Source: Pseudomonas entomophila L48
GTDB lineage: Bacteria > Pseudomonadota > Gammaproteobacteria > Pseudomonadales > Pseudomonadaceae
Assembly (NCBI RefSeq): GCF_000026105.1
Contig: NC_008027.1
Location: 5,538,501 to 5,602,500, forward strand
Length of the DNA stretch: 64,000 bases
Direction of reading: 5' to 3'
The translations under genes were made by a program, and so were the position numbers. The notes under the pieces were generated by a model, which saw only the letters and a program-made list of their open reading frames with translations, was not told the DNA's origin and searched no databases. Positions within the stretch are counted from its first letter, which is position 1; the number at the start of each line of letters is the position of its first letter. This document shows, in pieces, positions 16,853-26,227 of the stretch.

Positions 16853-19126
16853 TCAGAGGGTCTTGTTCGGCCCGATCATCCGCGCCAAGCCAAGGTTCTT
16901 CAGCGCCAGCTGCAACGAGCTGTGGATAACCTGCGGGTTGTCATGGCTCATGGCGTCAGCCAACAGCTCCTCGGCCTTGCTCTTGTTGATCTGGCGCAGC
17001 ATCCACTTGACCTTCGGCAGGTTGGTGGCGTTCATCGACAGGCTGTCGAAACCCATGGCCATCAGCAGGATCGCGGCTGCCGGGTCACCGGCCATCTCGC
17101 CGCAGATGCTCACCGGCTTGCCTTCTTCGTGGGCCACGCTGACCACTGTCTGCAACGCCTGCAGCACTGCCGGGTGCAGGTAGTCGTACAGATCGGCGAC
17201 CCGCGGGTTGTTGCGGTCGACCGCCAGCAGGTACTGCGTCAGGTCGTTCGACCCGACCGAGAGGAAGTCCACCTGCCGCGCCAGCTCGCGGGTCTGGTAC
17301 ACGGCGGCAGGGATCTCCACCATCACCCCGACCGGCGGCATCGGCACGTCGGTGCCTTCGTCACGCACCTCGCCCCAGGCGCGGTGGATCAGGTGCTGGG
17401 CTTCTTCCAGCTCGTGGATGCCGGAAATCATCGGCAACAGGATGCGCAGGTTGTTCAGGCCCTCGCTGGCCTTGAGCATGGCGCGGGTCTGGACCAGGAA
17501 GATTTCCGGGTGGTCGAGGGTGACGCGGATGCCGCGCCAGCCCAGGAAGGGGTTTTCTTCCTTGATCGGGAAGTACGACAGCGACTTGTCGCCGCCAATA
17601 TCGAGGCTACGCATGGTCACCGGCAGCGGGTGGAAGGCCTGCAACTGTTCGCGATAGATCGCCAGCTGCTCTTTCTCGCTGGGGAAGCGCTGGTTGATCA
17701 TGAACGGCACTTCGGTACGGTACAGGCCGACCCCCTCGGCGCCACGCTGCTGGGCACGGGCCACATCGGCCAGCAGGCCGGTGTTGACCCACAGCGGCAT
17801 GCGGTGGCCGTCCGGGGTGATGCACGGCAGCTCGCGCAGGGCATCGAGCCCGCGGGCCAGCTGGCGCTCTTCCTCGACCACGTCGCTGTACTGCTTGCGC
17901 AGCACCTCGCCGGGGTTGGTGAACACCTCGCCCTTGTAGCCGTCGACGATCATCTCGATGCCGTCGGCCTTCGAATACGGCAGGTCGACCACGCCCATGA
18001 CGGTGGGGATACCCATCGCCCGGGCGAGGATCGCCACGTGGGAGTTACCCGAGCCGAGTACCGAGACCAGGCCCACCAGCTTGCCTTCCGGCACCTCGCC
18101 AAGCATGGCGGGGGTCAGCTCCTCGCTGACCAGGATGGTGTTGTCTTCATAGACCAGCGACTGTGAACGGGCTTCCTGGAGATACGCCAGCAGGCGCCGG
18201 CCCAGGTCCTTGACGTCCGAGGCGCGCTCGCGCAGGTAGTCGTCGTCCATCAGCTCGAAGCGGTTGACGTGCTCGCCAACCACCTGGCGCAGGGCGCCCT
18301 GGGCCCACTGGCCGGTCTTGATGACCTCGACCACCTCGCCACCAAGGGCGGCGTCCTCGAGCATCATCAGGTACACGTCGAACAACGCGCGCTCTTCGGG
18401 GCGCAACTGGGTGGCGAGCTTGGCCGACAGCTTGCGCATGTCCTCGCGCACGCCTTCGAGGGCGTTGTTGAACAGCTTGAGCTCGTTGTCGATGTCCTCG
18501 ACGGTGCGGTCCGGCACCACTTCCAGGTCGGCGGGCGGCAACATCACCACGGAGCGGCCGACAGCGGCGCCGGGCGAGCCCGGAACCCCAACGAAGCGGG
18601 CCTCCTGGATGCCCTTGCCCTGGCGGCCGAGGCCGCGAATGGAGCCGGTGGCCTCGGCGTGGGCGATAACCCCGGCGAGCTGGGCGCTCATGGTGACCAG
18701 GAAGGCTTCTTCGCCTTCATCGAACTGGCGGCGCTCCTTCTGCTGGATGACCAGTACCCCCACCACGCGACGGTGGTGGATGATGGGGGCACCGAGGAAG
18801 GAGGCGAATTTCTCTTCGCCGGTCTCGGCGAAGTAGCGGTAACGGGGATGGTCGGCGGCGTTCTCGAGGTTCAGCGGCTCCTCGCGGGTACCGACCAGGC
18901 CGACCAGGCCCTCGTTGGGGGCCATGCTGACCTTGCCGATGGAACGCTTGTTCAAGCCCTCCGTCGCCATCAGCACGAAACGGTTGGTTTCCGGGTCGAG
19001 CAAGTAGACCGAGCAGACCTGGCTGCCCATGGCCTCCTTGACGCGCAAGACAATGATACCCAACGCCGTCTTGAGATCTTTGGCGGAGTTCACTTCCTGG
19101 ACGATCTTGCGCAGCGTATTGAGCAT
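16853..19126 (-). CDS. ptsP: phosphoenolpyruvate-protein phosphotransferase, EI-Ntr
   Basis: The 757-residue protein has an N-terminal GAF domain (about 1-150: 'LRKIVQEVNSAKDLKTALGIIVLRVKEAMG'), then the EI phosphotransfer domain. The phospho-His motif is 'GSGNSHVAILARAMGIPTVMG' (about residue 355), and the C-terminal PEP-binding TIM barrel has 'SLDIGGDKSLSYF', 'GWRGIRVTLDHPEIF', 'SVGSNDLTQYLLAVDRNNPRVA'. It starts the nitrogen PTS (PtsP-PtsO-PtsN) that senses glutamine and regulates, rather than transports. It follows rppH by 22 bases, a conserved pair in gamma-proteobacteria. Confidence 0.96.
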   Translation of the reverse strand: MLNTLRKIVQEVNSAKDLKTALGIIVLRVKEAMGSQVCSVYLLDPETNRFVLMATEGLNKRSIGKVSMAPNEGLVGLVGTREEPLNLENAADHPRYRYFAETGEEKFASFLGAPIIHHRRVVGVLVIQQKERRQFDEGEEAFLVTMSAQLAGVIAHAEATGSIRGLGRQGKGIQEARFVGVPGSPGAAVGRSVVMLPPADLEVVPDRTVEDIDNELKLFNNALEGVREDMRKLSAKLATQLRPEERALFDVYLMMLEDAALGGEVVEVIKTGQWAQGALRQVVGEHVNRFELMDDDYLRERASDVKDLGRRLLAYLQEARSQSLVYEDNTILVSEELTPAMLGEVPEGKLVGLVSVLGSGNSHVAILARAMGIPTVMGVVDLPYSKADGIEMIVDGYKGEVFTNPGEVLRKQYSDVVEEERQLARGLDALRELPCITPDGHRMPLWVNTGLLADVARAQQRGAEGVGLYRTEVPFMINQRFPSEKEQLAIYREQLQAFHPLPVTMRSLDIGGDKSLSYFPIKEENPFLGWRGIRVTLDHPEIFLVQTRAMLKASEGLNNLRILLPMISGIHELEEAQHLIHRAWGEVRDEGTDVPMPPVGVMVEIPAAVYQTRELARQVDFLSVGSNDLTQYLLAVDRNNPRVADLYDYLHPAVLQALQTVVSVAHEEGKPVSICGEMAGDPAAAILLMAMGFDSLSMNATNLPKVKWMLRQINKSKAEELLADAMSHDNPQVIHSSLQLALKNLGLARMIGPNKTL

Positions 19127-19148
19127 GGCTCGGGGTCGGACTCCGTCG

Positions 19149-19628
19149 TCAGTCGCGCGTCAGCAGGCGCGGGGCTAGCTCTTTCAGGGCGCGTCGGTAG
19201 ACCTCGCGCTTGAATGTCACCACCTGGCCCAGCGGATACCAGTAGCTGACCCAGCGCCAGCCGTCGAATTCCGGTTTGCCGGTGAGGTCCATGCGTACCC
19301 GTTGCTCATTGCTCACCAGGCGTAGCAGGAACCACTTCTGTTTCTGGCCGATGCACAGCGGCTGGCTGTGGGTGCGCACCAGGCGTTGCGGTAAACGATA
19401 ACGCAACCAGCCGCGGGTGCAGGCAAGAATTTCCACATCGTCGCGTTCAAGGCCAACTTCTTCGTTCAGCTCGCGGTACAGGGCATCTTCCGGCGTCTCG
19501 TCAGGGTTGATGCCACCCTGCGGGAATTGCCAGGCATCCTGGTTGATCCGCCGAGCCCATAGCACCTGCCCGGCATCATTCGTGAGAATGATCCCGACAT
19601 TGGGGCGAAAACCATCCGGGTCGATCAC
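19149..19628 (-). CDS. rppH: RNA pyrophosphohydrolase
   Basis: The start is a GTG (19626-19628) giving [17 protein letters not shown], the universal RppH N-terminus; longer readings are not supported. The 159-residue product has the Nudix box at residues 38-60 ([20 protein letters not shown], then VGL). RppH converts 5'-triphosphate or diphosphate RNA ends to monophosphate, triggering RNase E decay. It is in one operon with ptsP. Confidence 0.95.
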   Translation of the reverse strand: MIDPDGFRPNVGIILTNDAGQVLWARRINQDAWQFPQGGINPDETPEDALYRELNEEVGLERDDVEILACTRGWLRYRLPQRLVRTHSQPLCIGQKQKWFLLRLVSNEQRVRMDLTGKPEFDGWRWVSYWYPLGQVVTFKREVYRRALKELAPRLLTRD

Positions 19629-19767
19629 GGCAGCAACCTCGCAAACGCATGTCGCGGCATTGTTCCACAAAGCCTGAGCGCGCAGCAACGCGCCCGCCAA
19701 GCTTATGTGCAGCGAGGTGAAAACTCCGTATTCTGCGGAGCTCCCGGAAGCTGATGCGAGACTACCC

Positions 19768-20424
19768 ATGCGCCTGGCGTTATTCGACCTGGACAATACC
19801 CTCCTCGGTGGCGACAGCGACCACGCCTGGGGTGACTACCTGTGCGAACGGGGCATCCTCGACCCGGTCGCGTACAAGGCACGCAACGATGCCTTCTACC
19901 AGGACTACCTCAGCGGCACCCTGGACATGCAGGCCTACCTGGCCTTTTCCATGGAAATCCTCGCCGCCAGCGAGCCCGCGCAGCTGGAGCAGTGGCACCG
20001 CGAGTTCATGCGCGACTGCATCGAGCCGATCATCCTGCCCAAGGCCGAGGCCCTGCTGCGCCAGCATCGCGAGGCCGGCGACCAGCTGGTGATCATTACC
20101 GCCACCAACCGCTTCGTCACCGCGCCCATCGCCCGCCGGCTTGGGGTGCGCACCCTGCTGGCCACTGAATGCGAGACGCAGGACGGGCGCTACACCGGGC
20201 GCAGTACCGATATACCGTGTTTCCGTGAAGGCAAGGTGACGCGGTTGCAGCGCTGGATGCTGGAGAACGGTTTCGATCTCGACGGCAGCTGCTTCTATAG
20301 CGATTCGCTGAACGATGTGCCGTTGCTGGAGGTGGTGGCGCGGCCGGTGGCGGTGGATCCGGACCCGAAACTGCGGGTGGAGGCCGAGCGCAGGGGCTGG
20401 GAGATCATCTCACTGCGCGACTGA
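19768..20424 (+). CDS. HAD-superfamily hydrolase, subfamily IB
   Basis: I use the ATG of [25 protein letters not shown] at 19768. The 218-residue protein has the nucleophile motif DLDNT (Asp7/Asp9), a SerB-like cap, '[18 protein letters not shown]' (motif II) and '[14 protein letters not shown]' (motif III/IV). It resembles the phosphoserine-phosphatase-like HAD-IB proteins usually divergent from rppH in Pseudomonas. The substrate is unknown. Confidence 0.88.
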   Translation: MRLALFDLDNTLLGGDSDHAWGDYLCERGILDPVAYKARNDAFYQDYLSGTLDMQAYLAFSMEILAASEPAQLEQWHREFMRDCIEPIILPKAEALLRQHREAGDQLVIITATNRFVTAPIARRLGVRTLLATECETQDGRYTGRSTDIPCFREGKVTRLQRWMLENGFDLDGSCFYSDSLNDVPLLEVVARPVAVDPDPKLRVEAERRGWEIISLRD

Positions 20425-20438
20425 ACCGGACGCGCCCC

Positions 20439-20524
20439 GTAGGAGCCAGCCTTGCTGGCGAAAGGGCCCTCGAGAACCCTGGCAAGGCTGCGCCTTGCAT
20501 CGCCAGCAAGGCTGGCTCCTACAG
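20439..20524. repeat. inverted REP pair
   Basis: GTAGGAGCCAGCCTTGCTGG and the inverted CCAGCAAGGCTGGCTCCTAC lie between the convergent HAD and DUF2269 genes. Confidence 0.9.
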
Positions 20525-20538
20525 GTTCGGCGCTGTTT

Positions 20539-20964
20539 CTAGACGGGCTTGGCGCCCATCAGGCCGGCAATGGACAGGAAACACACCCCGCTGAACACCG
20601 CCAGCGCCAGGGTGAACTTCAGCCCCACCACTTCAGCCTTGCGCAGCCGGTTAAGGCGTACCAGCAACCACCAGACGGCGAAAGCACCGAAGGTGTAGAT
20701 GACGCTGGAGGCCAGCACCCAGGTCTGCCCCAGCGGCCAGCCGACCAGGTGCACCAGCCACCAGCCGGTGAACGGCATGCTCACCAGGCACAGGCCCATC
20801 AGCAGCCAGACGAATACCAGTGGCCGGCGCAGCAGCTTCCCATAGGCGTCGGCATCACCCTTGCGGCGGGCTTGAAGGGTCCAGATTGCCAGGCCCAGGG
20901 CACCCAGCAGCAACAGCGCGGTGGCGAGGATGTGCAGGGTCTTGAGAGTGGTCAGGTGTTCCAT
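20539..20964 (-). CDS. DUF2269 family integral membrane protein
   Basis: The 141-residue protein has four hydrophobic helices (about residues 8-28, 48-70, 78-100, 115-137) and the family opening 'LTTLKTLHILATALLLLGALG'. DUF2269 proteins are small inner-membrane proteins of unknown function. It lies downstream of ilvA on the same strand. Confidence 0.85.
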   Translation of the reverse strand: MEHLTTLKTLHILATALLLLGALGLAIWTLQARRKGDADAYGKLLRRPLVFVWLLMGLCLVSMPFTGWWLVHLVGWPLGQTWVLASSVIYTFGAFAVWWLLVRLNRLRKAEVVGLKFTLALAVFSGVCFLSIAGLMGAKPV

Positions 20965-21039
20965 TTATGGATTGTCCTTCCGCAAGCCGTCCAATCGCGG
21001 GGCAAGCCCGCTCCCGCCGGCTGCCGCACGATACGTGTT

Positions 21040-22554
21040 TCAGCCCAAGAATAGCCGGTAAGCCGGGTTCTCGGTCTCGTCCCAGTACGGGTAGCCGATC
21101 TTGGCCAGCGCCGCCGGCACCAGGTGACGCTCCTCCTCCGGCACCTGCAGCCCCGCCACCACGCGACCATCGGCCGCACCGTGGTTACGATAGTGGAACA
21201 TCGAGATGTTCCAGCGCCCACCCAGCTTGTTGAGGAAGTTGAACAAAGCGCCCGGGCGTTCCGGGAACTCGAAGCGCAGCACCAGCTCGTCGCTGGCCCC
21301 CGCCGAATGGCCGCCGACCATGTGGCGGATATGCAACTTGGCCAGCTCGTTGTCGGTCAGGTCGGTAACCGGGAAGCCCTGCTCGGTCAACTGCTGTACC
21401 AACGCGGCGCGCGGGTCGGTTTCCGGATGGGTCTGCACGCCGACGAAGATGTGTGCTTCGTCCGCCGTGTGCTTGCGGTAGTTGAATTCGGTGATCTGGC
21501 GCTTGCCGATCGCCTCGCAGAAGGCCTTGAAGCTGCCCGGGCGCTCGGGGATGGTCACGGCGATGATCGCCTCGCGCTTCTCGCCCAGTTCGGCACGCTC
21601 GGCCACATGGCGCAGGCGGTCGAAGTTGACGTTGGCGCCCGAGTCGATGGCCACCAGGGTCTGGCCCGTCACACCCTTGAGTTCGACATACTTCTTGATC
21701 CCGGCCACACCCAGTGCGCCGGCAGGCTCGGTGATCGAGCGGGTATCGTCGTAGATATCCTTGATGGCCGCGCAAATCTCGTCGGTGCTGACGGTGATCA
21801 CCTCGTCCACATGGTGGCGGCAGATATCGAAGGTGTGCTGGCCGATCTGCGCCACCGCCACGCCATCGGCGAACAGCCCGACCTGCGGCAGCACCACGCG
21901 CTCGCCCGCGGCCATGGCGGCCTGCAGGCAGTTCGAGTCGTCCGGCTCGACGCCGATCACCTTGATCTCAGGGCGCAGGTACTTCACGTAGGCGGCAATC
22001 CCGGCGATCAACCCGCCGCCACCCACCGGCACGAAGATCGCATCGAGCTGGCCGGGGTGCTGGCGCAGGATCTCCATCGCCACGGTGCCTTGGCCGGCAA
22101 TGGTGTGCGGGTCATCGTAGGGGTGGATGTAGACGAAGCCCTTCTCGTCGACCAGTTTCAGCGAATACGCCAGCGCCTCGGGGAAGGAGTCGCCGTGCAG
22201 CACCACCTTGCCACCCCGCGAACGCACGCCCTCGACCTTGATCTCGGGGGTGGTGCGGGGCATCACGATGGTCGCCTTGATGCCCAGCTCCCGCGCCGCC
22301 AGGGCTACGCCCTGGGCGTGGTTGCCGGCCGAGGCGGTGACCACGCCACGGGCCAGTTCTTCCGCGCTCAGTTGCGCCAGCTTGTTGTAGGCACCGCGGA
22401 TCTTGAACGAGAACACCGGCTGCAGGTCCTCGCGCTTGAGCAGCACCGTGTTGCCCAGGCGCTTGCTCAATTGCCCGGCGCTGTGCAACGGGGTTTCGAC
22501 AGCAACGTCGTAGACGCGCGAGGTGAGGATCTTCTTGACGTACTGTTCGAGCAT
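21040..22554 (-). CDS. ilvA: threonine ammonia-lyase, biosynthetic
   Basis: The 504-residue enzyme has the PLP site '[12 protein letters not shown]' (Lys51), the Ser/Thr dehydratase core with '[14 protein letters not shown]', and two C-terminal ACT-like regulatory domains starting near 330 ('[27 protein letters not shown]' and '[29 protein letters not shown]'). It converts threonine to 2-oxobutyrate for isoleucine synthesis and is allosterically inhibited by isoleucine. It is divergent from rpiA. Confidence 0.96.
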   Translation of the reverse strand: MLEQYVKKILTSRVYDVAVETPLHSAGQLSKRLGNTVLLKREDLQPVFSFKIRGAYNKLAQLSAEELARGVVTASAGNHAQGVALAARELGIKATIVMPRTTPEIKVEGVRSRGGKVVLHGDSFPEALAYSLKLVDEKGFVYIHPYDDPHTIAGQGTVAMEILRQHPGQLDAIFVPVGGGGLIAGIAAYVKYLRPEIKVIGVEPDDSNCLQAAMAAGERVVLPQVGLFADGVAVAQIGQHTFDICRHHVDEVITVSTDEICAAIKDIYDDTRSITEPAGALGVAGIKKYVELKGVTGQTLVAIDSGANVNFDRLRHVAERAELGEKREAIIAVTIPERPGSFKAFCEAIGKRQITEFNYRKHTADEAHIFVGVQTHPETDPRAALVQQLTEQGFPVTDLTDNELAKLHIRHMVGGHSAGASDELVLRFEFPERPGALFNFLNKLGGRWNISMFHYRNHGAADGRVVAGLQVPEEERHLVPAALAKIGYPYWDETENPAYRLFLG

Positions 22555-22687
22555 CGGAAAGCATCACTGGGCCGCGGGACAAGGCCTGGGAGTCTACCGC
22601 AGCGTCACGTCGGGCAGCCACAGCAAAGCCGCCGGAGCCGTTATACTAGGCAACTTTGAAATCCGCCCTGCCCCTCCCGGAGCCCGC

Positions 22688-23362
22688 ATGACCCAGGACC
22701 AACTCAAACAGGCCGTCGCCCAGGCCGCCGTCGACCTCATCCTGCCCAAGCTGGATGAAAAAAGCGTCGTCGGCGTTGGCACCGGTTCCACCGCCAACTT
22801 CTTCATCGACGCCCTGGCCCAGCACAAGACCGCCTTCGACGGCGCCGTCGCCAGTTCCGAGGCCACCGCCCAGCGTCTGAAGGGCCATGGCATCCCGGTC
22901 TACGAGCTGAACAGCGTCAGCGAGCTGGAGTTCTACGTGGATGGCGCCGACGAGAGCGACGCTCACCTGAACCTGATCAAGGGCGGCGGCGCGGCCCTGA
23001 CCCGCGAGAAGATCGTCGCGGCGGTGGCCAAGACCTTCATCTGCATCGCCGACGCCAGCAAGCTGGTGCCGGTACTGGGTGCCTTCCCGCTGCCGGTCGA
23101 GGTCATCCCCATGGCCCGCAGCCACGTGGCGCGCCAGCTGGTCAAGCTGGGCGGCGACCCGGTCTACCGCGAGGGTGTGGTGACCGACAACGGCAACGTC
23201 ATCCTCGACGTGCACAACCTGCAGATCACCAACCCGGTGGAGCTGGAAAGCCAGATCAACGCCATCGTCGGCGTGGTCACCAACGGCCTGTTCGCGGCAC
23301 GGCCGGCGGATGTGCTGCTGCTGGGCACCGCCGAAGGCGTGAAGACCCTCAAGGCCGAGTAA
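22688..23362 (+). CDS. rpiA: ribose-5-phosphate isomerase A
   Basis: The ATG at 22688 gives a 224-residue protein of normal length with all RpiA motifs: '[15 protein letters not shown]', '[16 protein letters not shown]', 'YVDGADESD' (catalytic Asp), '[14 protein letters not shown]'. It interconverts ribose 5-phosphate and ribulose 5-phosphate in the pentose phosphate pathway. Confidence 0.97.
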   Translation: MTQDQLKQAVAQAAVDLILPKLDEKSVVGVGTGSTANFFIDALAQHKTAFDGAVASSEATAQRLKGHGIPVYELNSVSELEFYVDGADESDAHLNLIKGGGAALTREKIVAAVAKTFICIADASKLVPVLGAFPLPVEVIPMARSHVARQLVKLGGDPVYREGVVTDNGNVILDVHNLQITNPVELESQINAIVGVVTNGLFAARPADVLLLGTAEGVKTLKAE

Positions 23363-23380
23363 GCACAACACCCGACCACT

Positions 23381-23463
23381 GTAGGAGCCAGCCTTGCTGG
23401 CGAACCGGCGTCCGACATAGCAGCCGAGGGCGTGCCCGTTCGCCAGCAAGGCTGGCTCCTACA
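23381..23463. repeat. inverted REP pair
   Basis: GTAGGAGCCAGCCTTGCTGG and its inverted copy flank about 40 bp between the convergent rpiA and SdiA-regulated genes. Confidence 0.9.
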
Positions 23464-23466
23464 GCG

Positions 23467-24366
23467 TCATGGCTGCTTGAACACGTAGAACAGGTTCGGC
23501 TCACTGACCAGGTAGATGGTCCCGGCATCGTCCATCGCAATCCCTTCCGCCTGCGGCACCGTCTGCTTCAGCCCCTGCATCCCCTTGCGCAATGACAGGG
23601 TGCTCAACGGCCGCCCCTTCACATCCAGTTCCAGCACCAGCCGCGACTCGTCCGACAGGGCCAGCAGATGCCCGCTGCGCTCGTCGAACTGCAGGCTGGA
23701 CAAGTCCCGCACGAACAACCGCTTGTCGCGCTTGCGGTCCTGCACCACATGCACCGCGTAAGGCTTGTCCGGGTTGTCATGAGGGAAGCCGTGCACCTCG
23801 TAGATCATCATCGGGTCGCGCTCCTTGGCCACGAACAGGCGCTTGCCCGCCGAGTCGTAGGCCAACCCCTCGAAACCCTTGTTGCCATTGAGGCCGATGC
23901 CCAGGGACAGCTGCTCGGCGTCGTTGGCATCGAGGAACAGCGTGTCATCGTCCAACCGCACGCGGATCAGCCGCTGCTGGCGCTCATCGGTGATCACGTA
24001 GCTGTTGGGGCCCACGTATTCCACGGCCTCGGGGTCGCCGAAGCCGGTCAGCGGCACGCGGCGCAGGATACGCCCGTCCAAAGACAGCTCGATGAGCTCG
24101 GAACGGGCATTGGTCACCGTGAACAGGCTCTTGCGGTCCGGGTCGTAGGTCAGGGCCGAAAGATCGTCGTCCAGCCCTTCGATGGGCTGCGCCTCCACCG
24201 CTACCCGATAACGGTCCAGCCCCATGCTCTGCTCGGCGGGCTGCCACCAGGCCCGCAGGTTGAACCAGCCGCGCTCGAACAGGCGGAACTCCTGGGCTGC
24301 CGCACCCAGCACAAGCAAGGCGGCAAGCACGGTTAGAGCAAGGGTGAGGCGATAACGACGGCGCAT
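23467..24366 (-). CDS. SdiA-regulated domain protein, copy 2
   Basis: The 299-residue protein has an N-terminal membrane anchor (about residues 6-26) and a periplasmic beta-propeller-like domain: 'DDLSALTYDPDRKSLFTVTN', 'GFGDPEAVEYVG', 'NKGFEGLAYDSAGKRLFVAKE', 'QAEGIAMDDAGTIYLVSEPNLFYVFK'. It is paralogous along its whole length to the gene just upstream (24457-25383). YjiK/SdiA-regulated proteins have no established biochemical role; the fold resembles calcium-binding or esterase-like propellers. Confidence 0.85.
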   Translation of the reverse strand: MRRRYRLTLALTVLAALLVLGAAAQEFRLFERGWFNLRAWWQPAEQSMGLDRYRVAVEAQPIEGLDDDLSALTYDPDRKSLFTVTNARSELIELSLDGRILRRVPLTGFGDPEAVEYVGPNSYVITDERQQRLIRVRLDDDTLFLDANDAEQLSLGIGLNGNKGFEGLAYDSAGKRLFVAKERDPMMIYEVHGFPHDNPDKPYAVHVVQDRKRDKRLFVRDLSSLQFDERSGHLLALSDESRLVLELDVKGRPLSTLSLRKGMQGLKQTVPQAEGIAMDDAGTIYLVSEPNLFYVFKQP

Positions 24367-24456
24367 GGCGGCAGACTCGGCAAAGGGGACGCGAATCTAA
24401 CCATCAACAACTGAAGCGAAGCTTAATGCCATCATCGGAATATCCCGAAGAGGGCG

Positions 24457-25383
24457 TCATTGCTTCCTGAAACGATAGAACAGGTTGGGTTCGCTGACGA
24501 TGTACAGGTTGCCCTTGTCGTCCATGGCCACGCCTTCGGCGCGCGGGACGGTGTCCTTCAGGCCATTGAAGCCCCCCAGCAGGGTCATGAAGCTGACCTG
24601 TTCACCTTTCTCGTCCAGCTCCAACAGCATGTTCGAGTCCGCCGACAGCACCAGCAGGTGGCCCGTGCGCGGGTCGACACTCAAGGCCGACAGGTTGCGC
24701 AGGTCCAGCTCATCGCTGGGCAGCACCTGCTTGACCCCCGTGAGCGGGCCATGCCCGTCGGTGTTCCAGGTATAAAGCTTCGGCGGGCGCTCCTCGCCGA
24801 TCAGCAGGCGTTGGCGCATCGGGTCCCAGGCCACGGCCTCGAAGCCCTTGTTGCTCTTGACCGACTCGCCCAGGTCGTAGCTCTTGAAGTCGGTGCTGGT
24901 CAGCGAAGCCGTGGTGGCGTCCACTTTCACCAGGGTCAGGTCATGGCGGCGCTCATCGGTGATCGCGATCTGCCCGTCCTCGAGCACGGCGACGCCCTCG
25001 GGATTGTCCCAGCCTTGCAAGGGGATCTTGCGCAGCACATCGCCATCCAGGTTCAGCTCGGCCAGGAACGGGTGCTTGCCCATGACAGCGAACAAGGTGC
25101 GGGTATGCGGGTTGAAGGCCACGTCCGAGGCTTCGTCTTCCTCCATGCCCACCAAGGGCTTGGCGTCTATGTCTGCCACGTAATCTGGCAACCAGATGCT
25201 TTCCTGGCGCTCGGCAGGCGTTTCGAAACGCTCCTTCAGCCACAGCAGGCCACGGTCATCCCAGTGCATGGCCACGACCACGCCATAGCTGATCACTGCC
25301 AGGGCGGCAAAGCCGATCAGCCAGCGCAGCGAGGCACGGCGCTTGGGTGCAGGCGGAAGGGATGCACGGGTGGAGGTGGCCAT
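24457..25383 (-). CDS. SdiA-regulated domain protein, copy 1
   Basis: I start at the ATG of MATSTRASLPPAPKRRASLRWLIGFAALAVISYGVVVAMHWDD; upstream codons do not look coding. The 308-residue product has one N-terminal transmembrane anchor (about 22-42) and a periplasmic propeller with 'VAFNPHTRTLFAVMGKHPFLAELNLDGDVLRKIPL', 'NKGFEAVAWDPMRQRLLIGEERPPKLY' and 'AEGVAMDDKGNLYIVSEPNLFYRF'. It is a tandem duplicate of the following gene, 90 bases away. Confidence 0.85.
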   Translation of the reverse strand: MATSTRASLPPAPKRRASLRWLIGFAALAVISYGVVVAMHWDDRGLLWLKERFETPAERQESIWLPDYVADIDAKPLVGMEEDEASDVAFNPHTRTLFAVMGKHPFLAELNLDGDVLRKIPLQGWDNPEGVAVLEDGQIAITDERRHDLTLVKVDATTASLTSTDFKSYDLGESVKSNKGFEAVAWDPMRQRLLIGEERPPKLYTWNTDGHGPLTGVKQVLPSDELDLRNLSALSVDPRTGHLLVLSADSNMLLELDEKGEQVSFMTLLGGFNGLKDTVPRAEGVAMDDKGNLYIVSEPNLFYRFRKQ

Positions 25384-25536
25384 TGAAGGAAATTCCTGAA
25401 AGCGAGCGGTGAGGTATAGCCCAATGCCGACGAAAATGCGCAGTTCGCGCATTATCCGCATCGATTGTGAAAAAAATGGCAACGACCACCCGCGGTCAGG
25501 GAGACGGCGACGGCTTCCAGCCGCCGCCATGCAAGG

Positions 25537-26202
25537 TCAGAGCACGCGCCCTTCGAAACGGCTCGCGCCCGGAAGTTCCAACACCAGCTCGTCGCCCACG
25601 TTCAGCGGGCCAACCCCGGCCGGGGTGCCGGTGAGGATGACGTCGCCCGGCTGCAGCGAGAAATGCCCGGCGATGTGCTGGATGATCGGCACGATCGGGT
25701 TGAGCATCATCGCGCTGCTGCCGTCCTGGCGCACTTCGCCGTTGATGGTCAGGCGGATACCGATGTCGGCCAGGTCCTCGAAAGTACTGGCCGACACAAA
25801 CGGCGGCAGCACGCAGGCGCCATCGAAGCTCTTGGCCAGCTCCCAAGGCAGGCCCTTTTCCTTCAGTTTCGCCTGCACCTCGCGCAGGGTGAGGTCGAGC
25901 GCCGGGGCATAACCTGAAATGGCGTCGAGCACCTCTTCCTCGGACGGCGCGGTGGACAGCGGCTTGCCCAGCAGCACGGCAATTTCCGCTTCGTAGTGCA
26001 CCGAGCCACGCTCGGTCGGGATCTTGAAGCCGCCTTCCAGGGGCACCACGCAGCTACCGGGTTTGATGAACAGCAGCGGCTCGCTGGGGATGGGGTTGTC
26101 CAGTTCCTTGGCGTGCTCGGCGTAGTTGCGGCCGATGCACACCACCTTGCCCAGGGGGTAATGGATGCGGGTGCCGTCTACGTACTGGTGCTGGTAACTC
26201 AT
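25537..26202 (-). CDS. fumarylacetoacetate hydrolase family protein
   Basis: The 221-residue protein has the FAH/FAHD core: 'KVVCIGRNYAEHAKELDNPIPSEPLLFIKP', 'YEAEIAVLLGKPL' and 'LQPGDVILTGTPAGVGPLNVGDEL', with the acidic metal ligands in EAE and a distal Asp. Members act as acylpyruvate hydrolases or oxaloacetate decarboxylases; the substrate here is undetermined. It follows the hydroxyglutarate dehydrogenase gene by 25 bases on the same strand. Confidence 0.9.
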   Translation of the reverse strand: MSYQHQYVDGTRIHYPLGKVVCIGRNYAEHAKELDNPIPSEPLLFIKPGSCVVPLEGGFKIPTERGSVHYEAEIAVLLGKPLSTAPSEEEVLDAISGYAPALDLTLREVQAKLKEKGLPWELAKSFDGACVLPPFVSASTFEDLADIGIRLTINGEVRQDGSSAMMLNPIVPIIQHIAGHFSLQPGDVILTGTPAGVGPLNVGDELVLELPGASRFEGRVL

Positions 26203-26227
26203 GGCCGACTCCTGTGAATACTGCTTT

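Noticed and set aside
21124..22659. A 511-codon open frame opposite ilvA
   Set aside because: Shadow frame; ilvA is full length with all motifs.
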